Shown one piece after another: positions 17,783-24,628 of a stretch of DNA of 25,710 nucleotides. Origin of the DNA: Akkermansiaceae bacterium UBA1506 (GTDB lineage: Bacteria; Verrucomicrobiota; Verrucomicrobiia; Verrucomicrobiales; DEV007); contig DCQY01000116.1 in the NCBI GenBank assembly GCA_002323995.1, forward strand, positions 1 to 25,710, in the 5' to 3' direction. The position numbers were made by a program, and so were the translations under genes. The notes beneath the pieces were generated by a model, which worked only from the letters and a program-made list of their open reading frames with translations, did no database searches and had not been told where the DNA came from. Numbering within the stretch: the first letter of the stretch is position 1; each line of letters opens with the position of its first letter.

Positions 17783-17837
17783 CTTAAAATCCGTTGATCT
17801 TTTGACCGTGCGGGTTCGGTTCCCGCTGTCGGTATTC
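17783..17837 (+). repeat. Attachment-site copy 2 (tRNA-Leu 3' fragment)
   Basis: Identical to 15194-15248 except for two transitions, one in the variable arm and one in the T-loop. Identity starts exactly at the anticodon loop; the D-arm and acceptor 5' strand are absent upstream, so this is not a functional tRNA gene. It marks the right end of the first island segment and the left end of the second. Confidence 0.8.
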
Positions 17838-17927
17838 GCCAAATGCGAAAGGCGTATAGATTTATTGGGTGTGTTGCTGCTGCCGAGATTGAGGCGGTGC
17901 AATAAATTGTAATATCAGAGTCGGTTT

Positions 17928-18515
17928 CTAAAGGCGCGTCCAGTGGGTCATCCCGCCATTTTTGAAGGTAAGGCGCAACCATTCTGTGCCGCTATCGGTG
18001 TATTTGACCATGATCCCGTTGCCAGCCTTCACATCGGTAAAGGAACACTTTTCTCCGTCGGGTCTCCAGACAATAGCAGATTCCATAAGTCCACTTATGT
18101 AAAACATCTCATCCCTTTGTTGATTGTTTTCGTACCAATGAGTCCAAATCCCGACCATCTTGCCGTCCATGTTGTTACCTTTTCTCCTCAACTTCCCGTT
18201 TTCGTACCACACGGTCAAAGGCCCGTCATGTTTGCCGGCTTTGTAACTTATTTCCGACAGTTTCTGCCCGCTCTCATACCAGTGTGCCTTGATCCCGTCT
18301 CGTTTGCCGTCTTTGTAGTTTATTTCCGTTTTCTTCTGCCCATTAGGCCATTTGGCTACAGCTTTTCCGGTAAAAGGCATGTTTTGGTTTGGAAGGTAGT
18401 AAAGTTGATTATGAGCGACACCCCGTTTTTGGAGAGATTTGATAGCAACTTGATCGTCTTCCGCGCCCAATAGTGAGAGAGAAACGGCAAAAAGGAATGT
18501 GATTATTTTTTTCAT
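17928..18515 (-). CDS. Exported MORN-repeat (YwqK-like) protein
   Basis: A 195-residue protein with a signal peptide (about residues 1-18, ending LLGA). About five MORN-2 type repeats of 22-24 residues follow, for example KWPNGQKKTEINYKDGKRDG, then HWYESGQKLSEISYKAGKHD, then VWYENGKLRRKGNNMDGKMV. Such repeats form flat beta-hairpin stacks and are often annotated as YwqK-family antitoxin, but no toxin gene is adjacent and the signal peptide argues for an envelope role. It is the first gene of the second island segment. The specific function is unknown. Confidence 0.8.
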   Translation of the reverse strand: MKKIITFLFAVSLSLLGAEDDQVAIKSLQKRGVAHNQLYYLPNQNMPFTGKAVAKWPNGQKKTEINYKDGKRDGIKAHWYESGQKLSEISYKAGKHDGPLTVWYENGKLRRKGNNMDGKMVGIWTHWYENNQQRDEMFYISGLMESAIVWRPDGEKCSFTDVKAGNGIMVKYTDSGTEWLRLTFKNGGMTHWTRL

Positions 18516-18702
18516 TTTAGTGGGTGGCCTTCAAGACGGAGGCAACTTTCGTTATGGTGTTCGTCCATTTTCTTGCTTTGGATTCAAAAAACTCTTCGAA
18601 AATAGCGATATTTTTACTTTCAATGGCGACTTGTACCACTCCCTAAAGCAGCATCACCCGATCAGGAATATGGGTGGGTTGGTGATTAGTTGCCGATGTA
18701 TT

Positions 18703-18723
18703 GATGTGACCGATTATCACATC
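18703..18723. promoter_or_regulatory. Palindrome resembling a CRP/FNR-type operator
   Basis: A perfect 7-bp inverted repeat GATGTGA / TCACATC with a 7-nt spacer. The TGTGA/TCACA half-sites are those of CRP-family sites, but the spacer between them is 7 rather than 6 nt. It is centred about 58 nt upstream of the ATG at 18771. The rest of 18516-18770 shows no supportable gene. Confidence 0.3.
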
Positions 18724-18770
18724 GTCATGATTAATCTCGGCTCACACGAGAAAGTAGGTAAAATGAACCT

Positions 18771-19304
18771 ATGAAAAAGCTCCGAACCGGGATCTCAATC
18801 GGCATGATTGCACTCGGTTTCTACATTATCACTGTGGAGCAGGCCTTCGTTCAGGGATCTCTGAGAGAAGCGTGGTATCATTTGAGCGAAGAGTCTAAGA
18901 ATTCCCCGGTGGGTAACCTCCTTTGGACTTCTAGAGGTGTGCATCATCTGTTCGTGTTAGGCAGCTTGGTTTGGATACTCGCTTCATTTCGTTTATGCTT
19001 GGACCTAATCGCTTGGCGAAAAGGGAATGCGAGAGTGATTGTTGCGACGATGTTTCTAATCGCTTATATCGCGGTCAATAGTTTAGCAATCACCATTCCC
19101 TGGATTCCCGGCGCTTTTGCAATGTGTTTTGGCGTGATTCCTATTTTTCCCGCCTCTGCCATCATCGCCACGTGGGTCTTTTTCAGGAAATCTAAGGCAC
19201 ATCTCGAACGCTGGAAGCTTGCGGGAATCGTGTTTACAGCCTGCCTTCTCTTTCTCGGTGGCTATTCAGCTTTAGCGCTAGCTGCGATCTATGGCACCAT
19301 CTAA
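18771..19304 (+). CDS. Integral membrane protein, unknown function
   Basis: A 177-residue protein with about five hydrophobic segments (roughly residues 8-27, 60-80, 89-108, 114-137 and 148-172). A soluble loop after the first contains EAWYHLSEESKNSPVG. I recognise no family and see no catalytic motif. It starts with MKKLRTG after a possible TAGG at about 18754. It lies between the MORN gene (divergent) and the ubiquitin-barrel gene (same strand, 157 nt downstream). It could share a transcript with the latter, although a hairpin follows its stop codon. Confidence 0.65.
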   Translation: MKKLRTGISIGMIALGFYIITVEQAFVQGSLREAWYHLSEESKNSPVGNLLWTSRGVHHLFVLGSLVWILASFRLCLDLIAWRKGNARVIVATMFLIAYIAVNSLAITIPWIPGAFAMCFGVIPIFPASAIIATWVFFRKSKAHLERWKLAGIVFTACLLFLGGYSALALAAIYGTI

Positions 19305-19305
19305 G

Positions 19306-19333
19306 AATCAGGCTAGCAATGAGCCACCTGATT
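19306..19333 (+). terminator. Hairpin after the membrane-protein gene
   Basis: AATCAGG / CCTGATT can pair over a 14-nt spacer, and an alternative inner GGCT/AGCC pairing exists. It begins 2 nt after the TAA stop. The T-run is poor, so termination is uncertain. The rest of 19334-19461 shows no clear promoter. Confidence 0.3.
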
Positions 19334-19461
19334 GCTCGTATTCGAATCGCTAGTCTATCAACTTTTCTCTTACCTCTTCCAAGCCGAGACATTCGGTTTC
19401 GCCTTGACCGCGGGGCATGGAGACGCTCCTCTAAAGTCTGTCGCAATCAGCGTTTTTGAAC

Positions 19462-20682
19462 ATGAGAAACCTCACTTGGCTACGCACCGTTATTCTTAGC
19501 TTTTCCCTTGCCCTCACGGTCGAGGCATCGGCTATGCAAATCTTTGTTAAGACCCTGACGGGAAAGACGATAACGCTCGATGTGGAAGCTTCAGATACCA
19601 TTGATAACGTGAAGGCGAAGATCCAAGACAAGGAAGGAATTCCCCCCGATCAACAACGGCTCGTTTTTGCGGGCAAGCAACTGGAAGATGGACGTACGCT
19701 TTCTGATTACAATATTCAGAAGGAATCAACCCTCCATTTAGTGCTCCGATTGAGTTTGGATGAGACGAGTCTTGGGGAACAGGCCCTAATCTCACGAACG
19801 GCAATGCGAACCGCAGGGATGGTCTTGCATGGACTGCATGGGCACCCGTTGGATTATCGAGTGGCGCCGGGAAAAGACCACGCCCTGTGGATTGGAGGTG
19901 ACTGGGGAGAGGATCAGCATGGCCAAAGTGATGGGAGTTTAGGCATCGCTGAAATAGGAGTCGCGCGCGTCTTGAATCCTTCAGGCGCCCAATTCGGCAT
20001 AGGAGTAGGAAAATCTTGGAGTGATCACGATACCTACTTGGGAGGTAGCCAGGATATGCGTGGCGAATACCTGCTGGGGGAACTCATTCTCCCGGCCGAA
20101 GCGCTTGGCGAGAATGCTTGGATGACCCTTACCGGGTATTATCACCAGGCGGATGCCGGTCTGCTGCGTGCCTACAGTACCGGCTCAGCGACAGACTTTT
20201 CTTTCGGCGAGACCGACGTGGACACCTGGGCGTTTCGTGCTCGAATCGACTGGCAGCATGCCTTCGCGCTAAGAGGCTGTGAATTTTCGCCCTACATCGA
20301 CTTGTCGTTCGCCGAGTCGCAGGTCGATGGCTACTCAGAAGCGGGTGGGGCGGCTCCTGCCACTTTTCAATCCAACCGTGATCACTCTCTCGGAGCGCGT
20401 GCTGGGGTGAACATGCTTTATGAGCTCAGTCCATCCATGGCCGTGACGGGGGAGGTCGGCGTTTGCCAACTCTTGAACCAGAGCAATCCCGCGGTTGTCG
20501 GCGAGGCCTTGGGATCAAGCTTCAACGTGATGGCGCCCAAAACGGATGAAACTTGGATGCTGGGCTCGATCGGTATCAGGGCGATCACCGAAGTTGGCAC
20601 GGTAAACCTAAGGCTCAACGGTACCACCGAGGGCGGAGATTCCGCCGCTTGGGTATCATTGCTTTGGAGTCTATCAATCTAG
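19462..20682 (+). CDS. Exported ubiquitin fused to an outer-membrane autotransporter-like beta-barrel
   Basis: From the ATG at 19462 this is 406 residues (an in-frame TTG two codons earlier is possible). Residues 1-24 form a signal peptide ending E-A-S-A, a good signal-peptidase I site. Residues 25-97 are ubiquitin residues 1-73, differing from human only at 16 (E to D), 19 (P to A), 24 (E to D) and 44 (I to V). All seven lysines and the L8/V44/H68/V70 surface are kept. The terminal R-G-G is replaced by S-L-D and the chain continues. After a linker (about 98-125), residues to the end alternate polar and hydrophobic amino acids with Gly/aromatic-rich strands (LWIGGDWGEDQHG, FGIGVGKSWSDH, WMTLTGYYHQAD, LGARAGVNMLYELS, AAWVSLLWSLSI), as in autotransporter barrels. 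I infer an outer-membrane protein presenting ubiquitin at the surface or in the periplasm. The barrel ends in Ile rather than the usual aromatic residue. No conjugation enzymes are nearby. Confidence 0.88.
   Translation: MRNLTWLRTVILSFSLALTVEASAMQIFVKTLTGKTITLDVEASDTIDNVKAKIQDKEGIPPDQQRLVFAGKQLEDGRTLSDYNIQKESTLHLVLRLSLDETSLGEQALISRTAMRTAGMVLHGLHGHPLDYRVAPGKDHALWIGGDWGEDQHGQSDGSLGIAEIGVARVLNPSGAQFGIGVGKSWSDHDTYLGGSQDMRGEYLLGELILPAEALGENAWMTLTGYYHQADAGLLRAYSTGSATDFSFGETDVDTWAFRARIDWQHAFALRGCEFSPYIDLSFAESQVDGYSEAGGAAPATFQSNRDHSLGARAGVNMLYELSPSMAVTGEVGVCQLLNQSNPAVVGEALGSSFNVMAPKTDETWMLGSIGIRAITEVGTVNLRLNGTTEGGDSAAWVSLLWSLSI
19534..19752 (+). other. Ubiquitin domain within the fusion
   Basis: This part encodes ubiquitin residues 1-73, from MQIFVKTLTGKTITLDVEAS through STLHLVLRL. 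Identity to human ubiquitin is 69 of 73 residues. D24 is the residue found in plant and yeast ubiquitin. Lysines 6, 11, 27, 29, 33, 48 and 63 are present. The diglycine needed for activation by E1 is absent. Such closeness is far above ordinary bacterial ubiquitin-like proteins and points to acquisition from a eukaryote. Confidence 0.97.
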
Positions 20683-20820
20683 TTGTAATAAACCGATTTT
20701 ACGATCGCGTAATTGATCAACAGGTGGTCTGGGTAAAAGTGGCAGAATCAGTAACGCCAGTCTCGCTCTAGTTCCCGATTGAGATACCAAGCTGCAGTGG
20801 ATTATAACGGGTCATAATTT

Positions 20821-20848
20821 AAAAAAAGGGCTGAGGCTCAAAGTCTCA
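20821..20848 (-). terminator. Intrinsic terminator, minus strand
   Basis: On the minus strand a 7-bp stem (TGAGACT / AGCCTCA, one G-U pair) with a 3-nt loop is followed by GCCC and then seven T. It would stop transcripts leaving the gene at 21098-21457, about 250 nt upstream on that strand, from running into the island. Confidence 0.45.
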
Positions 20849-20870
20849 TCGAAACTGGGGCAGTTGATAG

Positions 20871-20928
20871 ATTTAAAATCCGCTGATCTCTCGTGCTTAG
20901 GCGCTTGGTTCCTGCTGTCGCTATTCTC
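20871..20928 (+). repeat. Attachment-site copy 3, decayed tRNA-Leu fragment
   Basis: A gapless alignment to 15193-15250 gives 43 identities in 58. The ends are well kept (TTAAAATCCG at the left, CTGCTGTCGCTATTCTC at the right) while the variable and T-arm regions have diverged. Same orientation as the tRNA. It is read as the old right boundary of the island. Confidence 0.6.
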
Positions 20929-21097
20929 GAAAAGCTAGTGAGTTATAAAATATAAAAGCCATCCGACGGTGATTCCGCTCCGAGCAGACTATCAAGCCCT
21001 CTTTATGCACAGAGACAAAAGTTTACTCCGAAGAAGGATAAACTATTCGAACCAGCGCAGAGCCTCAGCTTTGACACATGGTCTGATCAAGTGGGTG

Positions 21098-21457
21098 TTA
21101 ATCTTGAGGTGAATCGATGAGAGAGTTTCCCTCCCGCCACTGAATGACGGTTGCCACCTTATCATCGCCATTGGTGGCGACGTAGATTAGTTGATCTTTG
21201 CTACCAGGTTCCAGCCAGCAGGGCGTGCTTTGGAAAAACGGGTGATCTTGGTCGAGGGCGGGTGTGATTTCGAGTCGCCACTGGACCTCTGGAAACTCAT
21301 CCCGGTCGAGTTGGTCTGGCTCCAGCAGGAGTCTGGTTTCTTCCCAACCGTCGAGGTCTACGGCCATTCCGGTTGGTGGATGGACGGGGCGCGTGAATCG
21401 GCATCCCGATTTGGTCTCAAACAGAATTGAGCGTTCAGTTTTTTTTACGATTTTCAT
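21098..21457 (-). CDS. Small hypothetical protein
   Basis: A 119-residue acidic soluble protein (start MKIVKKTERSILFETKSGCR). There is no signal peptide, membrane helix or motif I recognise. It contains WEETRLLLEPDQLDRDEF and a tryptophan-containing C-terminal half (VATVIQWREGNS). The composition is protein-like and better than that of the overlapping plus-strand frames. It lies just outside the third tRNA fragment and is divergent from gspE, sharing a 132-nt spacer with it. Confidence 0.6.
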   Translation of the reverse strand: MKIVKKTERSILFETKSGCRFTRPVHPPTGMAVDLDGWEETRLLLEPDQLDRDEFPEVQWRLEITPALDQDHPFFQSTPCWLEPGSKDQLIYVATNGDDKVATVIQWREGNSLIDSPQD

Positions 21458-21525
21458 TTATGGCTTCAGGTTGGTTACAGGGGCGTCACCTTAGAGAGCT
21501 CAAATAAGATACACGAATTGACCCT

Positions 21526-21552
21526 GGCTCAAATGGATAAAGGATTTGAGCC
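21526..21552. promoter_or_regulatory. Inverted repeat upstream of gspE
   Basis: A perfect 9-bp inverted repeat GGCTCAAAT / ATTTGAGCC separated by GGATAAAGG. A further direct copy of GCTCAAAT lies at 21498-21505. The right arm ends 37 nt before the gspE ATG, in the divergent spacer, so an operator or a 5'-UTR structure controlling the secretion operon is plausible. Confidence 0.4.
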
Positions 21553-21589
21553 TAGCGGCCAGTTTGGTATGCTCAGGCGTCTTTAAAGG

Positions 21590-23338
21590 ATGATTGAAAC
21601 AACTGCCATCGCTTTGACGGGCTTCGAACATTTGCTGGGGATCGCCAGCCGCGCGGCGGGTGGAGATCTCGCGCCATCTATTGACGTGAAGGCCCTCGAA
21701 GCTCAGTTTGTAAATGGTGGCTCGTTCGTAGACTTGTTGCTCGATCAGGCTGAATTGTCTGAACGTGATCTAGGATCTGCCCTCGCTGACGATTTAGGGT
21801 TGGTCTGGGAAGAAGATCCTTTGGTTGATGAGGCCAATGCCGATCTGCTCAAAGCAATCTGCACTCCGCCGGTGGCGATTAAGTATCGCGTTCTTCCTCT
21901 GAGAGCGGAATTTGAGGTCGAGAGCAGCCATCCCGTCATGGTTGAGCTGGCACACTACGATCCGGTTTCCAGTCTTGATCGGCAGTTGGTGCGACGTGCT
22001 TTGAATTGTCCCATTGTCTGGAAACTGGCTCCGCGACGGAAAGTGCTGGGTGGACTTCAGAAACTCTATGGGGTGGGGGGTGAAATCTTCGATGACCTTC
22101 TTGCCAACCGTGCATGGGAGGAAGATGAGTTCAGTTTCAAGGAGGTGGTTAACGTCATTGATGAAGATGATGAAGAAGCTTCGGTGGTGAAGTTTGTGAA
22201 TCAGATTCTAAATGAAGCGCTGAATCAGCGGGCGACGGATATTCATATTGAACCTCTTCGAGGCGACTTAAGGGTGCGCTACCGCGTCGATGGTGTCCTA
22301 AGGAAAGTGTCCGTTCCGGACAATATCGTTGCTCTGCAGAGTTCAGTAATCGCAAGAATTAAACTGATGGCTGGCCTTGATATAGCCGAGAAGCGCAAAC
22401 CGCAGGATGGCCGTATCGCCCTCCAGGTAGGGGGTGAGCCAATTGATACAAGGGTAGCGACTATTCCGGGTATTGAGGGGGAAAGTATCAGCCTTCGTTT
22501 GTTGGGGCAGGAGCAATTCAATATGGACCGACTCCAGATGGAGTCTGGCTTGCGTCAGGACATCGAAAAAATTCTCGAGCGACCAAACGGAATTGTATTG
22601 GTCACCGGTCCCACTGGTTGTGGTAAGTCGACGAGCCTCTTTTGTTTCCTCTCGCAGTTAAATTCTGAGGATCGGAAAATTGTCACGATCGAAGATCCGG
22701 TAGAGAATCGTCTTGAAGGTGCTCTTCAGATCGCGGTTAAACCTGAGATCGATCTGACATTCGCTTCGGGACTTCGTAGTGTTCTCCGAGGCGATCCCAA
22801 TGTGATCATGGTGGGTGAGATCCGAGATCTTGAGACAGCAGAGATCGCCGTGCAAGCGGCGCTGACAGGGCACCTCGTTTTCAGTACGCTTCACACGAAT
22901 GATTCGATCGGCGGTATTACTCGACTTATTGATATGGGAGTTGAGCCGTTCCTGATCTCTGCTTCGGTCAGGGCGTTTATCGCCCAGCGCCTAGTTCGTC
23001 GCCTTTGCCGGGAATGCCGACAGCCTGCTGACTACACTGAGGACTTCTTAAACTCTGTGGGGTTCCCCCTGAGTGAATCCAAAAACATTTTTCAAGCTAA
23101 CCCTGACGGATGCGACGCCTGTGGCCAGTCAGGTTATTACGGTCGGGCGGCTGTCTACGAAATATTCAAAGTGACGGAAAGAGTGCAGGAGTTAATTACG
23201 GCGGGAAGTTCCAAGCAAGAACTCCATCAGCAAGGCAAGCTGGATGGATTCCGAAACATGCGCGAATACGGCTGGGAAAAAGTGATTGAAGGAGTCACAA
23301 CGATTGAGGAAGTGGTTTCTTCTACGGAGATTTTATAG
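21590..23338 (+). CDS. gspE: Type II secretion / pilus assembly ATPase GspE (PilB family)
   Basis: A 582-residue cytoplasmic ATPase that powers pseudopilus assembly. An N-terminal T2SSE_N-like domain (about 30-150) precedes the ATPase core (about 195-570). Visible motifs are DIHIEP (Asp-box region), Walker A GPTGCGKST (340-348, K346), VTIEDPVE, Walker B VIMVGEIRD (E410), and the His-box STLHTND. A zinc-finger follows with C-x2-C pairs in LCRECRQ and GCDACGQ, usual for GspE/PilB. The ATG follows AAAGG with no spacing, so initiation may be weak. It heads the operon with gspF 18 nt downstream. GspE and PilB cannot be separated by sequence alone; the gspF-gspG-gspH-like order favours type II secretion. 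Confidence 0.93.
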   Translation: MIETTAIALTGFEHLLGIASRAAGGDLAPSIDVKALEAQFVNGGSFVDLLLDQAELSERDLGSALADDLGLVWEEDPLVDEANADLLKAICTPPVAIKYRVLPLRAEFEVESSHPVMVELAHYDPVSSLDRQLVRRALNCPIVWKLAPRRKVLGGLQKLYGVGGEIFDDLLANRAWEEDEFSFKEVVNVIDEDDEEASVVKFVNQILNEALNQRATDIHIEPLRGDLRVRYRVDGVLRKVSVPDNIVALQSSVIARIKLMAGLDIAEKRKPQDGRIALQVGGEPIDTRVATIPGIEGESISLRLLGQEQFNMDRLQMESGLRQDIEKILERPNGIVLVTGPTGCGKSTSLFCFLSQLNSEDRKIVTIEDPVENRLEGALQIAVKPEIDLTFASGLRSVLRGDPNVIMVGEIRDLETAEIAVQAALTGHLVFSTLHTNDSIGGITRLIDMGVEPFLISASVRAFIAQRLVRRLCRECRQPADYTEDFLNSVGFPLSESKNIFQANPDGCDACGQSGYYGRAAVYEIFKVTERVQELITAGSSKQELHQQGKLDGFRNMREYGWEKVIEGVTTIEEVVSSTEIL

Positions 23339-23356
23339 GCCTTGATACGGTAGGTA

Positions 23357-24610
23357 ATGAGTCGTTTTCAATACCGGGCTTTGAAAGGGGGTGGAGAGGT
23401 TGCCGAGGGCGCGGCAGACGGCCGCAATCGCGCTGAGGTGATGCGCCAACTCAGCGCGCGGGGTCTTCAGGTTCTTTCGGTTGAGGAAGTTACCGAGATG
23501 TCAGGGGCTAGATCGAAGGAAAAGAAAAGTGCTCCCAAAAAACCGACACCGAACGCCCCACAGGAGAATCGGTTTAACTCCAAGCAATTGATCCAGTTTA
23601 CTGAGGAGTTAAGCGACTTGCTCGCTGCCGGGGTTCAACTTGATTCTGCACTCAGTTCAATCGCCAAGCGCAGTGAGTCACCCTTGATCGGGCGTGTCGC
23701 TCAGGTTTGTTATGAGAAAGTCCGCGACGGGGCTCCTCTCGCAACAGCACTTAGGCAAGCCTCGCCGAGTTTTAATGACCTCTATTGTAATCTCGTCGCG
23801 GCTGGAGAGGTTTCAGGTGCTCTGGGGGATATCCTGAAGAGGCAAGTGTCCTACCTAACAACCATGGCTGAATTAAGAGGTAAACTTGCGACTGCCCTGA
23901 TCTACCCTTCTTTTCTCATCGCGTCCGGTTTGGGAGTCGGTTCGATGTTTGTCTTTTTCCTGATCCCAAAACTCCAGCGGTTGGTGGAATCCACTGGGGG
24001 CGCGTTGCCACCAGTGGCCAAATTCATGATGGATTTAGGCGACTTTTTCAGGAACCACTGGATCGCAGTGTTCGCCCTTATTGCCGTTGCGCTTGTGATC
24101 GGCTCGGCACTGTTCCGGCGTCCGTCGGTGAAGTATGCTTGGGATGAGCAGAAACTTAGGATTCCTATGGTTGGGAAACTGGTGCTGACGCGCTTCAACG
24201 TCCAGTTTGTCGAAACACTCTCCAATCTTTTGTCGAACGGGTTGCCTCTTGTGAAGGCGCTGCAACTGGTTGAAGGAACAACTCCTAATCGGCATATCCA
24301 AGCGCGAATTAATGTGATTAAGGAGAAAGTCTCGGAAGGGGCTCTCCTCAATCGTTCCATGGAAAAAGCTCAGGTATTTGAACCGGGCCTCATTGATATG
24401 GTTCGTATTGGTGAGGATACTGGGAGATTATCGGAATCGATGTCGAAAGCTGGAGAACGCCTCGATCGCGAGTTTTCACGTTCTATTGATCGTATTGCCT
24501 CAGTGATCCAGCCAGCCATCATTCTTGTGATGTCGGTCTTGGTTGGAGTGATGGCCTACATGATGATTTCGGTCATTTATGAGACCATTTCAGTCTTGCG
24601 GAATCGTTAG
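23357..24610 (+). CDS. gspF: Type II secretion inner-membrane platform protein GspF
   Basis: A 417-residue protein with two repeated cytoplasmic T2SSF domains (about 70-190 and 275-395). Transmembrane segments lie at about 178-207, 233-255 and 382-414. Repeat motifs include FTEELSDLLAAGVQLDSALS in the first and FVETLSNLLSNGLPLVKALQ in the second, with VAAGEVSGALGDIL and VRIGEDTGRLSESM at matching places. An N-terminal basic linker (about 50-70, EKKSAPKKPTP) precedes the first domain. It couples the GspE ATPase to pseudopilin insertion. A TAGGT lies just before the ATG. gspG follows closely. Confidence 0.94.
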   Translation: MSRFQYRALKGGGEVAEGAADGRNRAEVMRQLSARGLQVLSVEEVTEMSGARSKEKKSAPKKPTPNAPQENRFNSKQLIQFTEELSDLLAAGVQLDSALSSIAKRSESPLIGRVAQVCYEKVRDGAPLATALRQASPSFNDLYCNLVAAGEVSGALGDILKRQVSYLTTMAELRGKLATALIYPSFLIASGLGVGSMFVFFLIPKLQRLVESTGGALPPVAKFMMDLGDFFRNHWIAVFALIAVALVIGSALFRRPSVKYAWDEQKLRIPMVGKLVLTRFNVQFVETLSNLLSNGLPLVKALQLVEGTTPNRHIQARINVIKEKVSEGALLNRSMEKAQVFEPGLIDMVRIGEDTGRLSESMSKAGERLDREFSRSIDRIASVIQPAIILVMSVLVGVMAYMMISVIYETISVLRNR

Positions 24611-24628
24611 TGCTTGATAGCCTCAGCT

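Larger units (their letters stand above)
17565..17927. other. Noncoding junction between island segments
   Basis: This stretch holds the second 20-nt repeat, a CCTATA/TATAGG hairpin with loop GAA (17756-17770) and attachment-site copy 2. Open frames here overlap the repeat and show no protein-like sequence, so I call no gene. Confidence 0.5.
15194..20928. mobile_element. Genomic island (one or two tandem elements) at tRNA-Leu, integrase lost
   Basis: Three direct copies of the tRNA-Leu 3' part delimit two segments: 15246-17782 (TPR-like protein, lipoprotein hydrolase, glycan-binding protein) and 17838-20870 (MORN protein, membrane protein, ubiquitin-barrel protein). The genes are short, mostly exported, unrelated to one another and separated by long noncoding gaps, unlike the tightly packed operons on both sides. 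No integrase, excisionase or transposase frame is visible. It is either a decayed island or non-autonomous passenger elements mobilised in trans. The repeats are directly seen; the element interpretation is inference. Confidence 0.5.
20683..21097. other. Noncoding right flank of the island
   Basis: No gene is supportable here. It holds a weak TTACG/CGTAA hairpin just after the ubiquitin gene (20699-20712), a minus-strand terminator, and the decayed third tRNA-Leu fragment. The remaining sequence, about 20930-21097, shows nothing I can name. Confidence 0.5.

Noticed and set aside
17783..17837. A second tRNA-Leu gene
   Set aside because: Only the part from the anticodon loop onward is present; the acceptor 5' strand and D-arm are missing upstream.
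17928..18515. Toxin-antitoxin system based on YwqK-type repeats
   Set aside because: No toxin-like partner gene is adjacent, and the protein has a signal peptide.
18499..18774. 91-codon plus-strand frame with an ATGA overlap with the next gene
   Set aside because: It begins inside the signal-peptide region of the MORN gene on the other strand and its translation is Cys/His-rich without recognisable structure. The overlap is suggestive but insufficient.
19462..20682. Ubiquitin sequence as eukaryotic contamination or assembly error
   Set aside because: The ubiquitin is in one continuous frame with a bacterial signal peptide before it and a barrel after it, without introns or tandem polyubiquitin repeats, and it is flanked by bacterial genes.
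21191..21494. Plus-strand frames opposite the 21098-21457 gene
   Set aside because: Their translations are rich in Ser/Arg/Gly, typical of antisense shadows; the minus-strand frame has more normal composition.
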